Shown: piece after piece, positions 36,371-47,161 of the stretch
How the letters are laid out: each line of letters starts with the position of its first letter
Position numbering within the stretch: position 1 is the stretch's first letter
Source of the DNA: an uncultured Clostridia bacterium
Lineage (GTDB): Bacteria > Bacillota > Clostridia > Christensenellales > Aristaeellaceae
Direction: 5' to 3'
Assembly (NCBI GenBank): GCA_946629635.1
Contig: CAMOYA010000005.1
Coordinates: 1 to 50,836, forward strand
Length of the DNA: 50,836 bases
Notes under the pieces: generated by a model
What the model was told of the DNA's origin: nothing
Database searches by the model: none
The model's input: only the letters and a program-made list of their open reading frames with translations
Made by a program: the position numbers and the translations under genes

Positions 36371-37495
36371 TTACTGGAACAGATCCTTTACCCGTTCCAT
36401 GAATCCCTTCCTGTTTTCATATTCCCTGTCGGAAGTCGTCTCCTCAAACTGACGGAGGAGCTCCTTCTGCTTGTTGTTCAGGCGCTTGGGGATTTCCACC
36501 CGCACCCGCAGCACCAGGTCGCCCTTTCCGCTGCCCCGCAGCTGCTGAATGCCGGCGCCCTTGATCCGGAACTCCGTTCCGGGCTGCGTGCCCTCCGGAA
36601 TGCGGTATTTGACCGGTCCGCTCAGGGTCGGTACCTCCACGTCGCCGCCGAGGGTCGCCGTAACGAAGCTGATCGGGAAATCCAGCAGCAGGTTGTATCC
36701 GTCCCGGCGGAACAGCTTGTGGGGTTTCACGCCGATCACGATGAACAGGTCGCCATTCGGTCCCCCGCGAAGTCCGGGTTCGCCCTGGCCATTCATGATG
36801 ATGGTCTGCCCGTCGTCGATGCCGGCCGGCACCTTGACGGTCACGGTCCGCTTCTTCCGGATCCTGCCGCCGCCGCCGCAGGTGGTGCACTTCTCCTTGA
36901 TGACCTTGCCGCTGCCGCCGCAGGCGGAGCATGTGCGCACTGTCGTCATCCAGCCGCCTGTCTGGCGGATCTGGCCCGTGCCGTTACAGGTGGGGCAGGT
37001 GACCGGGCTCGTTCCCGGTTTGGCGCCGCTGCCGTGGCAGGTGTCGCAAAGCTCGTTGCGGTAGATCTCAAAGCTCTTCTCGCAGCCCTTCGCGGCCTCC
37101 TCAAAGGTGATCCGCAGCTCATAGCGCAGATCGTTGCCCTGAACGGGGCCCTGGTTTCTGGCCGTGCGCCCGCCCATTCCGCCGTTGAACAGCTGATCGA
37201 AAATATCCCCCATGCCGCCAAAGCCGCCGAACCCGGCGAACGGATTCGCCCCGCCGCCCATGCCGGCCGTGGGATCCTCAAAGCCGAACTGGTCATACCT
37301 CGCCCGCTTGTCGGGATCGGACAGCACCTCGTTGGCTTCGTTCAGCTCCTTGAAGCGCTCGACGGCGCTCTTGTCGTTCGGATGCAGGTCCGGATGGCAT
37401 TCCTTGGCCTTTTTCCGGTATGCCCGCTTGATCTCGTCATCCGTGGCGTTCTTGCTGACGCCCAGCACCTCATAATAATCCCTTTTCTCGGCCAA
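36371..37495 (-). CDS. dnaJ: Chaperone protein DnaJ
   Basis: J domain KRDYYEVLGVSKNATDDEIKRAYRKKAKECHPDLHPNDKSA; four CxxCxGxG-type zinc motifs. Confidence 0.97.
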   Translation of the reverse strand: MAEKRDYYEVLGVSKNATDDEIKRAYRKKAKECHPDLHPNDKSAVERFKELNEANEVLSDPDKRARYDQFGFEDPTAGMGGGANPFAGFGGFGGMGDIFDQLFNGGMGGRTARNQGPVQGNDLRYELRITFEEAAKGCEKSFEIYRNELCDTCHGSGAKPGTSPVTCPTCNGTGQIRQTGGWMTTVRTCSACGGSGKVIKEKCTTCGGGGRIRKKRTVTVKVPAGIDDGQTIIMNGQGEPGLRGGPNGDLFIVIGVKPHKLFRRDGYNLLLDFPISFVTATLGGDVEVPTLSGPVKYRIPEGTQPGTEFRIKGAGIQQLRGSGKGDLVLRVRVEIPKRLNNKQKELLRQFEETTSDREYENRKGFMERVKDLFQ

Positions 37496-37579
37496 CTCGT
37501 CTCACCTCTTCCTCAAAGCAAGCCCACCTCCGAAGGGGCGGGCCTGCTTTGGAAAACAAACCTGGTTTCAAATCTCTGA

Positions 37580-39475
<1,896 letters not shown>

Positions 39476-39507
39476 TCAAAGGGCTGTTCAGCCCTGAGAA
39501 GGCATTT

Positions 39508-40101
39508 TTATTCGGGAACGACCTTCACCATCGCGTGGCGAAGCACCCGGTCCCCCATCATGTAACCCTTCTGAAGCACCTGGCACACGGTTCCGGGTTC
39601 TCCCTCGTCCTCCGTGCCCTGCAGCACGGCGTTCTCCAGGTTAGGATCGAACTTTTCACCCAGCCGGTCAATCGCCGTCACATCCAGCTTCTGATACACG
39701 TCCGTCATCTGCTTGAGCACCAGCTCCACGCCGCTCTTCAGGGCCTCATCCGCCCCGGCCGCCGCAGCCGCTGCCCGCTCCAGATTGTCCAGCACCGGCA
39801 GCATCACCGATGCCACATCGCGCCGGCCGTCCGCGAAGGCATCCGCCCGGACGGATTCATTCCGCTTGCGGTAGTTTTCGAAATCAGCCTGCACCCGCTG
39901 CGCCATGGCCAGATATTCCGCCGTTTTCGCCTGCGCGGCTTCGAGCTCCTTCTGCAGCGGATTCTCCTCCTGCGGCGCTTCCGCCGCTTCGTTCGTTTCC
40001 GCTTCGTTCGCTTCCGCTTCTTCCGGTTTCTTCTCCGGCGCGTTCTGTACTTCCTCGCGGATTTCTTCCTCAGGCCTGCCCTTTCTCTTGTCCTTGTTCA
40101 T
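39508..40101 (-). CDS. grpE: Nucleotide exchange factor GrpE
   Basis: Acidic N-terminus, AQRVQADFENYRKRNESVRADAFADGRRDVASVMLPVLDNLERA...CQVLQKGYMMGDRVLRHAMVKVV. Confidence 0.95.
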   Translation of the reverse strand: MNKDKRKGRPEEEIREEVQNAPEKKPEEAEANEAETNEAAEAPQEENPLQKELEAAQAKTAEYLAMAQRVQADFENYRKRNESVRADAFADGRRDVASVMLPVLDNLERAAAAAAGADEALKSGVELVLKQMTDVYQKLDVTAIDRLGEKFDPNLENAVLQGTEDEGEPGTVCQVLQKGYMMGDRVLRHAMVKVVPE

Positions 40102-40115
40102 GTCCTCTTGCCTTT

Positions 40116-41150
40116 CTATTCTTCTTCATCCAGTCCGCTGAACAGATCGGTCAGCTGATGACCCATCGAGTTCAGGATGGAGAGAACTTTTGAATACCGC
40201 ATCCGCGTGGGGCCGATGACGCCGATGGTGCCATGCTGCCCGTCGCGGGTGGAATAGGTTGCCGTCACGATGGAGCAGTCCGTCATCTCCGGCACGCCGG
40301 TCTCCGGACCGATCCGCACCGTGAACGCCATTTCTCCGTTGCCGCGGACGATCTCCGCCAGCTTGTCCCGCGTTTCCAGCAGACTGAGGAAGTTTCTCGC
40401 CTTGTCCACATCGCTGTATTCGGGATAGGCCAGCATATTGCTCGTTCCCCCGATCGCCACGTGCGGCCTCCGCGCGTTCTTTCCCCCGTCGCTCAGCAGC
40501 CCGTAGAGCTCCTGGAGCATGTCGCCGTTCCCGCTGAGCCGGTCGATCAGCGCCGGAATCCTTTTCCCGGCCTCCTCCAGCGTGCATCCCCGGACCTCCT
40601 GGGTCAGCGTCCTCGAGATCGCGTAGAGCGCATCGCTGTCCATCTGGTTGCCGACGCGGATCACGCTGTCCCGGATCACGCCCATATCCGTCACGATGAC
40701 GACCAGCGCCGTCTCCGAGGATACGGGAACGAACTGAACCGTCTGAATCCTGGGCTGGACCCCCTTGGGTGAAAGCACCACGGCCGTGTACTGCGTCAGC
40801 GAGGAAAGCACCTGCGCCGCATGGTCAATCACGTCCTCCATCTGGTGGATCCGGCCGGAAAACAGCCGGTGCACGTTTTCCACCGACAGGCTCGGAATCT
40901 TTCCCGTTTCCAGCAGCGTGTCCACATACAGCCGGTATGCCTTGGCGGAGGGAATCCGTCCGGCGGAAACATGGGGCTGATCCAGAAACCCCAGTTCCTC
41001 CAGGTCGCTCATTTCGTTCCGGATCGTGGCGGAGGAAAGGCCCATGTCGTACTTCTTGCTGATCGTTCTGGATCCGACGGGTACGCCGGTCAGAATATAA
41101 TCATCAATAATGGCCTGAAGGATGCGCAGTTTTCGCTCATCCATCTCCAT
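40116..41150 (-). CDS. hrcA: Heat-inducible transcription repressor HrcA
   Basis: MEMDERKLRILQAIIDDYILTGVPVGSRTISKKYDMGLSSATIRNEMSDLEELGFLDQPHVSAGRIPSAKAYRLYVD. Start set inside the track ORF because the upstream part overlaps CIRCE. Confidence 0.97.
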   Translation of the reverse strand: MEMDERKLRILQAIIDDYILTGVPVGSRTISKKYDMGLSSATIRNEMSDLEELGFLDQPHVSAGRIPSAKAYRLYVDTLLETGKIPSLSVENVHRLFSGRIHQMEDVIDHAAQVLSSLTQYTAVVLSPKGVQPRIQTVQFVPVSSETALVVIVTDMGVIRDSVIRVGNQMDSDALYAISRTLTQEVRGCTLEEAGKRIPALIDRLSGNGDMLQELYGLLSDGGKNARRPHVAIGGTSNMLAYPEYSDVDKARNFLSLLETRDKLAEIVRGNGEMAFTVRIGPETGVPEMTDCSIVTATYSTRDGQHGTIGVIGPTRMRYSKVLSILNSMGHQLTDLFSGLDEEE

Positions 41151-41173
41151 ACGCCTGCCTCCTTTCCGGATTG

Positions 41174-41200
41174 TTAGCACTCGAACCTGTCGAGTGCTAA
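41174..41200. promoter_or_regulatory. CIRCE element (HrcA operator)
   Basis: TTAGCACTC-N9-GAGTGCTAA, perfect inverted repeat. Confidence 0.97.
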
Positions 41201-41210
41201 CCGCATGCAT

Positions 41211-41239
41211 AATGTATCACCGTGCCCCTGCTTTGTCAA
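41211..41239 (-). promoter_or_regulatory. sigma-A promoter of hrcA-grpE-dnaK-dnaJ
   Basis: Minus strand TTGACA-N17-TACATT just upstream of CIRCE. Confidence 0.7.
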
Positions 41240-41299
41240 TAGCCGGACATGTTTTTTTCGGTGAATGTTTTGTGACGAATGGGAGAAAAATCAGGACCG

Positions 41300-41935
41300 T
41301 TACAGTCCGTTTACGGCATAGCCGCCGGCATTTCCGCTCCCGAATTCGGGCGGTGTATACAGGATGGCAAAGGCGTTGGCCGTGAAGTAATACAGGTAGA
41401 TGCCGGTGCCGTCCGGCGCCGTCCAGGCGTGGGCCTGCGAGATCAGCTCCGTGCGGTAGCGGTCCGGGTAGATCTGATCCATCAGCGCCTTGATCACGGC
41501 CGGATCCGCGTCCCGCAGGTCGCCGTATACCGAGCACAGCGCGCCGATCAGATACTGATAGCTGAGCGCGGAGCCGTCCGACTGAAATTCATAGGTAATC
41601 ATCTTCAGCTGGTTCTGATAGAACATGAAAACGAGATCTGCCGTGAACCGGCTGACCTCCACCGGGGCCCCGGCCACGGAAACGGACCAGTCGCCGGAGG
41701 AGCGTGTGGTCATCGGCGTGTTTTCCAGCGTCTGCACCTGCTCCGGGCTCATGTTCCAGTGAATCCCGCTGCGGAAGGAGAATTCCGTTTCCGCCTGCGC
41801 CTGGATCGTTTCCCGAAGGGACGGAACGACAAGGGACGAAGCGGCGGGCGCCGCAGCCTCCGCATCCGCCCAGGCTCCGGAGCAGACCAGGGCCAGCGCC
41901 ATTCCCAGTGCTGTCATCCGCTGTATCGCGCGCAT
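41300..41935 (-). CDS. Secreted protein of unknown function
   Basis: Signal peptide MRAIQRMTALGMALALVCSGAWADAEA; 211 aa, no recognised family. Confidence 0.7.
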   Translation of the reverse strand: MRAIQRMTALGMALALVCSGAWADAEAAAPAASSLVVPSLRETIQAQAETEFSFRSGIHWNMSPEQVQTLENTPMTTRSSGDWSVSVAGAPVEVSRFTADLVFMFYQNQLKMITYEFQSDGSALSYQYLIGALCSVYGDLRDADPAVIKALMDQIYPDRYRTELISQAHAWTAPDGTGIYLYYFTANAFAILYTPPEFGSGNAGGYAVNGL

Positions 41936-41955
41936 TCTTTTCCCGTCCCTTCTTT

Positions 41956-43980
41956 TTATTCTTCCGCCAGTTCCAGAATCTGCTTTTCCACTTCCGCCAC
42001 GATCCGGTCCTCTTCGGCATGGAATCCGTTCTCCGGCTCGTAGGTGATCGTATATCCGAAGGAGATGGTCCGCTTCTCCCGGTTCACATAGGTGGGCAGC
42101 ATCCGCATCTTTCTTCCCATCTTCTTCCAGTATGCCTCCGCCATCATCAGGAAGCCCGGAGAAATGCTGCCGATCCCCTCCCGTTCGTACTTCCGGTCCG
42201 TGCTTTCCGGGAAGATCAGCAGGTTATCCCCCGCCTCCAGCGCCTCGAGCGACTGGCGCACCGTATCCCGCAGCTTCATCGGGGAATCCCGGTACACGGG
42301 GATGCATTCAATCTGCGTCATCACGTTGACGCTCAGCCAGCTGACGAACCGCGCCAGCAGCCGGCGGATCGCCCGGGGCAGAAAAGTCATTTTCCCGAAG
42401 GTGTTTTCAAACAGGTATTCGGTAACGTCCTTCTGGTCAAACATCATTTCCGCGGTTGTCCAGGCGCGGACCGGCACCGGGATATAGAGCTTGCATACGA
42501 TCGGCCCGTAGATCTCCCCGTGGTTGCAGAGGAAGACCAACGGATTGGAGGAATCCGGCTCGATCCGGTCCGCGTGCAGCACGCGGTGCCGGTAATACAG
42601 CCCGAAGATGATCGTCAGCACCCGCGACATCCACGGCTGCCGGTATTTTTCCGTCACGGCGTGCTCCACCTGCCGCTGCAGCGCCGGGTTCTCTCCGCCG
42701 GTTTCCCGAAGGCTGTTCAGCTCATGCACCTTGCCGATGTATCTCCGGCTCAGCGGGAACAGATACACGCTGATCATCGCCCCGATGATCACCAGCAGAA
42801 GCGGCAGCAGCATCACCGGCCGGAACCGGGCCGCCAGCGTTGCCATATCGCGGGGCAGGTCCTTTCCGTTGACGAAGCAGAAAACCGTCAGCACGCCCAG
42901 GGCCGCCAGGTCTCCGATCAGCCGGGCCAGGTCCCAGTTGGCAATTCTCAGCCGCCAGTAACCCGCCGGCACCTTCTGTCCGGCGGCGGTCATGGCCTCC
43001 GGCATCAGCTGCTCAATCCGGCCAAGCCCCGTCAGGCTCAGCGTGCTCCCGACCGTGCAGATCGCCAGGTAGCAGTACACCCAGCCGTATTCCAGATGAC
43101 CGTCCTTGAGCATGCGGGAGCAGAGAACCACCCCCAGCAGCCACAGAATCAGGCCGCATGCCAGCAGCCAGGTCGGATCCTTGTTTCCTTTTCTTTCCAG
43201 CCGGTGCAGGATCCATGCGCCCGCCTCGGCGGGAATCACCGTGCAGGCCACCGCCACGGCGATGGCGCCCAGCAGCCATTCCTGATTCGTTGCCAGCAGC
43301 GCGTACATCACGGCCACCGTCAGTTCCACCGCGGCGACCAGCAGCAGGCTGATCCATTCCATGGACCGGTAAGCGTGGATCCCGGTGATCCGCTCCGGTG
43401 CCGTTTCATCCGCCGCCGCGGCTTCCCGGTCATCCGTCCGCCGCAGCGCGAACCATACCCGGATGCAGACCATCAGGGCATAGGCGCCGGCCAGGGGCCA
43501 GCCGTCCCCGGCGCCGAGATTGACGACCAGCACCGCGGCCATCCCGGCGGATGCCGCCAGCGGAATCCCGACCCCGGCTGCCAGTGCCGCTTTGCTCAGT
43601 CCGCCCGCGCCTTCTCCGCGCCGGATCACCCATGTCGTCACCGCATCCACGCAGATGCACAGGATCACGGAAGTAAACAGCACCCATGTCTTCCCGCTCT
43701 CCAGCGTCGCGGGATACAGTCCCGTGATCAGCACGGCAATCGCCGTCAGCAGCAGGGAGAGGGCAGCAATCCATCCCCGGGCGTATCCGGGCAGCAGCGC
43801 GCGTCCGCGCCTGCCGAAAACGAAGCAGGCCACGACCACCGCCTCCCCGCACAGATAAAGGGCGCCACCAAAAAGGGGCATATCCACCAGCATGTTGGAA
43901 AGCAGCATGCAGTAAATATACCCGTACAGCTGACTGATGGCCGCACCCAGCGGGATTCTCCGGACCGTTCTGAGTGTCAC
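41956..43980 (-). CDS. Polytopic membrane protein fused to a PlsC-like 1-acyl-glycerophosphate acyltransferase domain
   Basis: N-terminal multi-TM region; C-terminal VFLCNHGEIYGPIVCKLYIPVPVRAWT...CIPVYRD...NLLIFPESTDRKYEREGIGSISPGFLMMA. Confidence 0.83.
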   Translation of the reverse strand: MTLRTVRRIPLGAAISQLYGYIYCMLLSNMLVDMPLFGGALYLCGEAVVVACFVFGRRGRALLPGYARGWIAALSLLLTAIAVLITGLYPATLESGKTWVLFTSVILCICVDAVTTWVIRRGEGAGGLSKAALAAGVGIPLAASAGMAAVLVVNLGAGDGWPLAGAYALMVCIRVWFALRRTDDREAAAADETAPERITGIHAYRSMEWISLLLVAAVELTVAVMYALLATNQEWLLGAIAVAVACTVIPAEAGAWILHRLERKGNKDPTWLLACGLILWLLGVVLCSRMLKDGHLEYGWVYCYLAICTVGSTLSLTGLGRIEQLMPEAMTAAGQKVPAGYWRLRIANWDLARLIGDLAALGVLTVFCFVNGKDLPRDMATLAARFRPVMLLPLLLVIIGAMISVYLFPLSRRYIGKVHELNSLRETGGENPALQRQVEHAVTEKYRQPWMSRVLTIIFGLYYRHRVLHADRIEPDSSNPLVFLCNHGEIYGPIVCKLYIPVPVRAWTTAEMMFDQKDVTEYLFENTFGKMTFLPRAIRRLLARFVSWLSVNVMTQIECIPVYRDSPMKLRDTVRQSLEALEAGDNLLIFPESTDRKYEREGIGSISPGFLMMAEAYWKKMGRKMRMLPTYVNREKRTISFGYTITYEPENGFHAEEDRIVAEVEKQILELAEE

Positions 43981-43983
43981 TTC

Positions 43984-44943
43984 CTACTCGTTTCCTTCCC
44001 TTTTCTTCATCATTCGGATGCCCATCGCCACGGGAACCGCCAGCGCGGCAATCATGAGTATATACAGAATCACGTGGCTGAACCGCGTCCGGTCCAGGGC
44101 AAATTCGACGCCGATGCCGACCCCGACGGCCACGATAAGCGCAATCACCGCGCCGGTGAACCATCTGTGCTGCGTCCTCCGGCAGCCCTTTCCGGCCAGA
44201 AGCACGCCCCATACCAGCATCATCGCCGCGAGCACCTGCTGGAACCGGACAAAGCTGAATTCCAGAAAATGATCGTACCGCAGGCTTTCCAGCAGGATCC
44301 CGCCCGCCCCGGCCAGCATCAGGAACAGGATCCACAGATCCCCGGTCCTCCGCCGGTCCCGCAGGATCAGCAGCAGGAAGCCGAGAAACAGGATCACGGC
44401 CAGCACCGCCGCAAGATGGTAGGTGGCCAGAAAGCGCACCCCGTAAACCTCGTCCCGAACCGTCAGAAACGGAATGTCCGGGAAATCTTCGCCCAGCGAC
44501 CGGCTGATGTTGAACCCTTCAATCCGGGCTTCCGCCAGCCGCTCCGCCGTAATGAACAGCGGCAGAACGCACGCGGCGGTGTCCAGCAGCGCGAGAGGCT
44601 TCTGCCCGGTCAGCTTCGCCGTAAGCCAGGCGGCGAAGAAAACGCCGCCCATCACCCCGAAGAGACTCCATCCGCCGATCTCAATCCGGAACCATGCGGG
44701 CAGCGGAATCAGCCCGCCCAGCTCCATATCCATCAGGCAGAAAACCAGCCTTCCGCATACCGCGCCCAGGATCAGGCTCAGGCATCCGAACAGCGGCGCG
44801 GTTCCCTTCTTCATGTTCCACATCCGGCAGATCACGCCGCAGGCGATCAGGGCGAACGCCGCTCCGATCGCGCAGTACAGGCCGAAGGCGTATACATCCG
44901 TTCCGAACAGGTCAATCCGAACCGCCTCATCCAGCAGCTTCAT
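43984..44943 (-). CDS. Divergent prolipoprotein diacylglyceryl transferase (Lgt)-like membrane protein
   Basis: Lgt-like order of segments: LILGAVCGRLVFCLMD, GGWSLFGVMGGVFFAAWLTAKLTG, LDTAACVLPLFITAERLAEARIEGFN, C-terminal ILLESLRYDHFLEFSFVRFQQVLAAMM. Confidence 0.68.
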   Translation of the reverse strand: MKLLDEAVRIDLFGTDVYAFGLYCAIGAAFALIACGVICRMWNMKKGTAPLFGCLSLILGAVCGRLVFCLMDMELGGLIPLPAWFRIEIGGWSLFGVMGGVFFAAWLTAKLTGQKPLALLDTAACVLPLFITAERLAEARIEGFNISRSLGEDFPDIPFLTVRDEVYGVRFLATYHLAAVLAVILFLGFLLLILRDRRRTGDLWILFLMLAGAGGILLESLRYDHFLEFSFVRFQQVLAAMMLVWGVLLAGKGCRRTQHRWFTGAVIALIVAVGVGIGVEFALDRTRFSHVILYILMIAALAVPVAMGIRMMKKREGNE

Positions 44944-44949
44944 CGTCCC

Positions 44950-46035
44950 TTACCACTCCGTTTCCGGAACCGCGGTGGCAAAGAAGATGATGTCGCTCTG
45001 CCCGCGCACTTCCGCGATCTGATCGCCCTTGAAATGGAACAGCTCGCTTCCGTCCGCTCCGAACATGATCATCTCCGCGGTGTTCCCGCCGTCAAGATTG
45101 TATGCCTGTACGCAGCCGAGCTCCTTCATGATGGCAGCCAGCTCCGCATGGGTTGCGCCGCCTTCATCCCCCCGGCCCTCAATCACCGCCATCACGTAGG
45201 ACAGCGGTCCCGTCTGACCGATGGCGGAACGCGGATTCTTGTACAGCCGGGCATAATCGTATTCCTTCTCCAGGCTCTGCACCTCGCCGTCGACCACCAG
45301 GGCCGGCCCGAAGGTGAAGGCGTTCACCACCTGGCGGCCTTCATTCTTCATCTGCTTGGAATACTCGCTCAGGCCCTTGGAGCGCAGAAAGAAATGGAAA
45401 TCTCCCAGATCATCGATGATCAGGATATCCTTCTGCTTGTTGCTCTTGCTGCGGATCTTTTCCCCCATCCGGTATTCAAAGGATTTCTTGTCCGGCAGCT
45501 GGGTGAACAGATCGCCGTTCATCGCGATCACCGCGTGGTTGACCGGCGCGATGCTCGCCAGCGGCAGCGTCCGGCTGGATTTGATCCCGTAGGGGGTCGC
45601 CGTCCGGAACTGGCTGGCATCCGCCACCTGCACGAACGCGGCGTGCACGGTGATCCCGTTCATCTCCCGGGTTTCCACCCGGACCCGGATGCTGTCATCC
45701 GCATAGCCGTCCTCCGTGAACCCGGCAGGGTTGGGAGCGGGCGGAACCGTAAAGTCCAGCGGCAGCTTCCATTCCGGAAGGATATGCAGCTCGCCTTCGA
45801 CCCACGTTTCCACCGTCAGGTCATCTTCCCCTTCCGCGCAGGCCGACGGGAAGAAGAGGCGTCCGAAATCGATTTCTTCCTCCCCTTCGTCCCATTCCGA
45901 TCCGTCATCCCCGCCGTTCATCAGGTTCATTTTTTCTCCCTCGAGCATCATCGGGGAGGAAACCGCGAACGGCATCGCGACGATCACCGCCGCGCACAGC
46001 AGCACCAGCAGCACCCGAATCGGCAGTTTCATCAT
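44950..46035 (-). CDS. Phosphodiester glycosidase (NAGPA-domain) family protein, signal-anchored
   Basis: NAFTFGPALVVDGEV...NPRSAIGQTGPLSYVMAVIEGRGDEGGATHAELAAIMKELGCVQAYNLDGGNTAEMIM; N-terminal TM. Start overlaps the stop of the DUF1292 gene. Confidence 0.9.
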   Translation of the reverse strand: MMKLPIRVLLVLLCAAVIVAMPFAVSSPMMLEGEKMNLMNGGDDGSEWDEGEEEIDFGRLFFPSACAEGEDDLTVETWVEGELHILPEWKLPLDFTVPPAPNPAGFTEDGYADDSIRVRVETREMNGITVHAAFVQVADASQFRTATPYGIKSSRTLPLASIAPVNHAVIAMNGDLFTQLPDKKSFEYRMGEKIRSKSNKQKDILIIDDLGDFHFFLRSKGLSEYSKQMKNEGRQVVNAFTFGPALVVDGEVQSLEKEYDYARLYKNPRSAIGQTGPLSYVMAVIEGRGDEGGATHAELAAIMKELGCVQAYNLDGGNTAEMIMFGADGSELFHFKGDQIAEVRGQSDIIFFATAVPETEW

Positions 46036-46355
46036 TCTTCGTCCTCTTCCTCGTCTTCCGACATCTGGGTATTGGCAATGTCGATCAGCTTCTGGGCCAG
46101 ATCCTCGTCCTCGACCAGTTCGAACTCCTCGTCCTCCTCGCCGTCCTCGCCGGTCACCTCCACGACCTTGCAGACGATGCACTCGCCCTCCTGCTCGGTT
46201 CCTTCGGTTCCGTTTTCCGTCAGCAGCGCATACTCGTCGCCGTTGTAGAAGAAGTAATCCACCACCGTAAACTCGTATTCGTTGCCGTCGTCATCCTCAA
46301 ATACGATCACGTCATTTTCCATATCTTCCATGCCGTTCATTTCCATTTCGTCCAT
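46032..46355 (-). CDS. DUF1292 family acidic protein
   Basis: NDVIVFEDDDGNEYEFTVVDYFFYNGDEYALLTE...VCKVVEVTGEDGEEDEEFELVEDEDLAQKLIDI. Confidence 0.88.
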   Translation of the reverse strand: MDEMEMNGMEDMENDVIVFEDDDGNEYEFTVVDYFFYNGDEYALLTENGTEGTEQEGECIVCKVVEVTGEDGEEDEEFELVEDEDLAQKLIDIANTQMSEDEEEDEE

Positions 46356-46448
46356 TGTTCCATGCTCCTTTCAGCTGGCATACTTCGCCTGAAATTATAT
46401 CCAATCCCCCTGCCTTTGGCAAGTTGACTTTCCCATGTTTACCCGGTA

Positions 46449-46667
46449 TCATTGCACCGGAGGCTTCTCCTTTTTCCGGAGCGGATGCCGCGTGCCGTCC
46501 TTTTCCTCGACCACGATGGAATCGAGCATGCTCCTGAGGTTTTCCCGGTATCCGTCCAGGTATTCCTTCCGCAGCGCGGCCTGTTCCGCCTGTTCCGCCT
46601 CCGTCAGACCCGTCGTTTTCTTCTTCCGGGCCAGCTCGTTGATTCTTTCAATCTTTTTGGGATCCAT
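46449..46667 (-). CDS. DUF896 (YnzC/UPF0291) family protein
   Basis: KKIERINELARKKKTTGLTEAEQAEQAALRKEYLDGYRENLRSMLDSIVV. Confidence 0.9.
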   Translation of the reverse strand: MDPKKIERINELARKKKTTGLTEAEQAEQAALRKEYLDGYRENLRSMLDSIVVEEKDGTRHPLRKKEKPPVQ

Positions 46668-46711
46668 CTGTTGTATTCCTTTCCTGGATATTTTAAGGAG
46701 GTTGTCATTCC

Positions 46712-47161
46712 ATGGTTGAAGGCAAATGGTTCGCTCCCGGCACGCCCGTGTCCCCCGAAATGCTTTCCGTCCGCCGCGCCGTTTTCGGCCGGGAGGAGGA
46801 CGCGCTCGATGCGGAGAGCTGGAACGCGGTCATCTGGGCCGACGGTGTTCCCGCCGCCTGCGGGCGCATCTGGTGGAAGGAGGATGCCTTCTGGCTCGGG
46901 GATATCGGCGTCCTGCAGGAGTACCGCGGCCGCGGTCTCGGGGATCTCGCCCTGCGTCTTTTGCTGTTCAAGGCACAGTCTCACGCGGCACGGGAAGTCC
47001 GCCTCCGCTGCGCGCCGGAAACCGAAGGGTTCTTCTCCCGCCTGGGATTCCGCCCCGCATCCGGCGGATCGGACGCGGTTGAAATGGCCATGGCCGGCAG
47101 CGATATCGATCTGGATACCTGCCGCAACTGTCACAGGGAGGACTGTCCCTCGCGCCATTGA
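46712..47161 (+). CDS. GNAT-family N-acetyltransferase
   Basis: WLGDIGVLQEYRGRGLGDLALRLLLFKAQSHAAREVRLRCAPETEGFFSRLGFRPA. Confidence 0.88.
   Translation: MVEGKWFAPGTPVSPEMLSVRRAVFGREEDALDAESWNAVIWADGVPAACGRIWWKEDAFWLGDIGVLQEYRGRGLGDLALRLLLFKAQSHAAREVRLRCAPETEGFFSRLGFRPASGGSDAVEMAMAGSDIDLDTCRNCHREDCPSRH

Noticed and set aside
41704-46248. 1514-aa plus-strand ORF spanning several genes
   Set aside because: Antisense to well-supported minus-strand genes; low-complexity His/Arg/Pro/Gln-rich translation is typical of the complement of GC-rich coding sequence. No RBS or domain.
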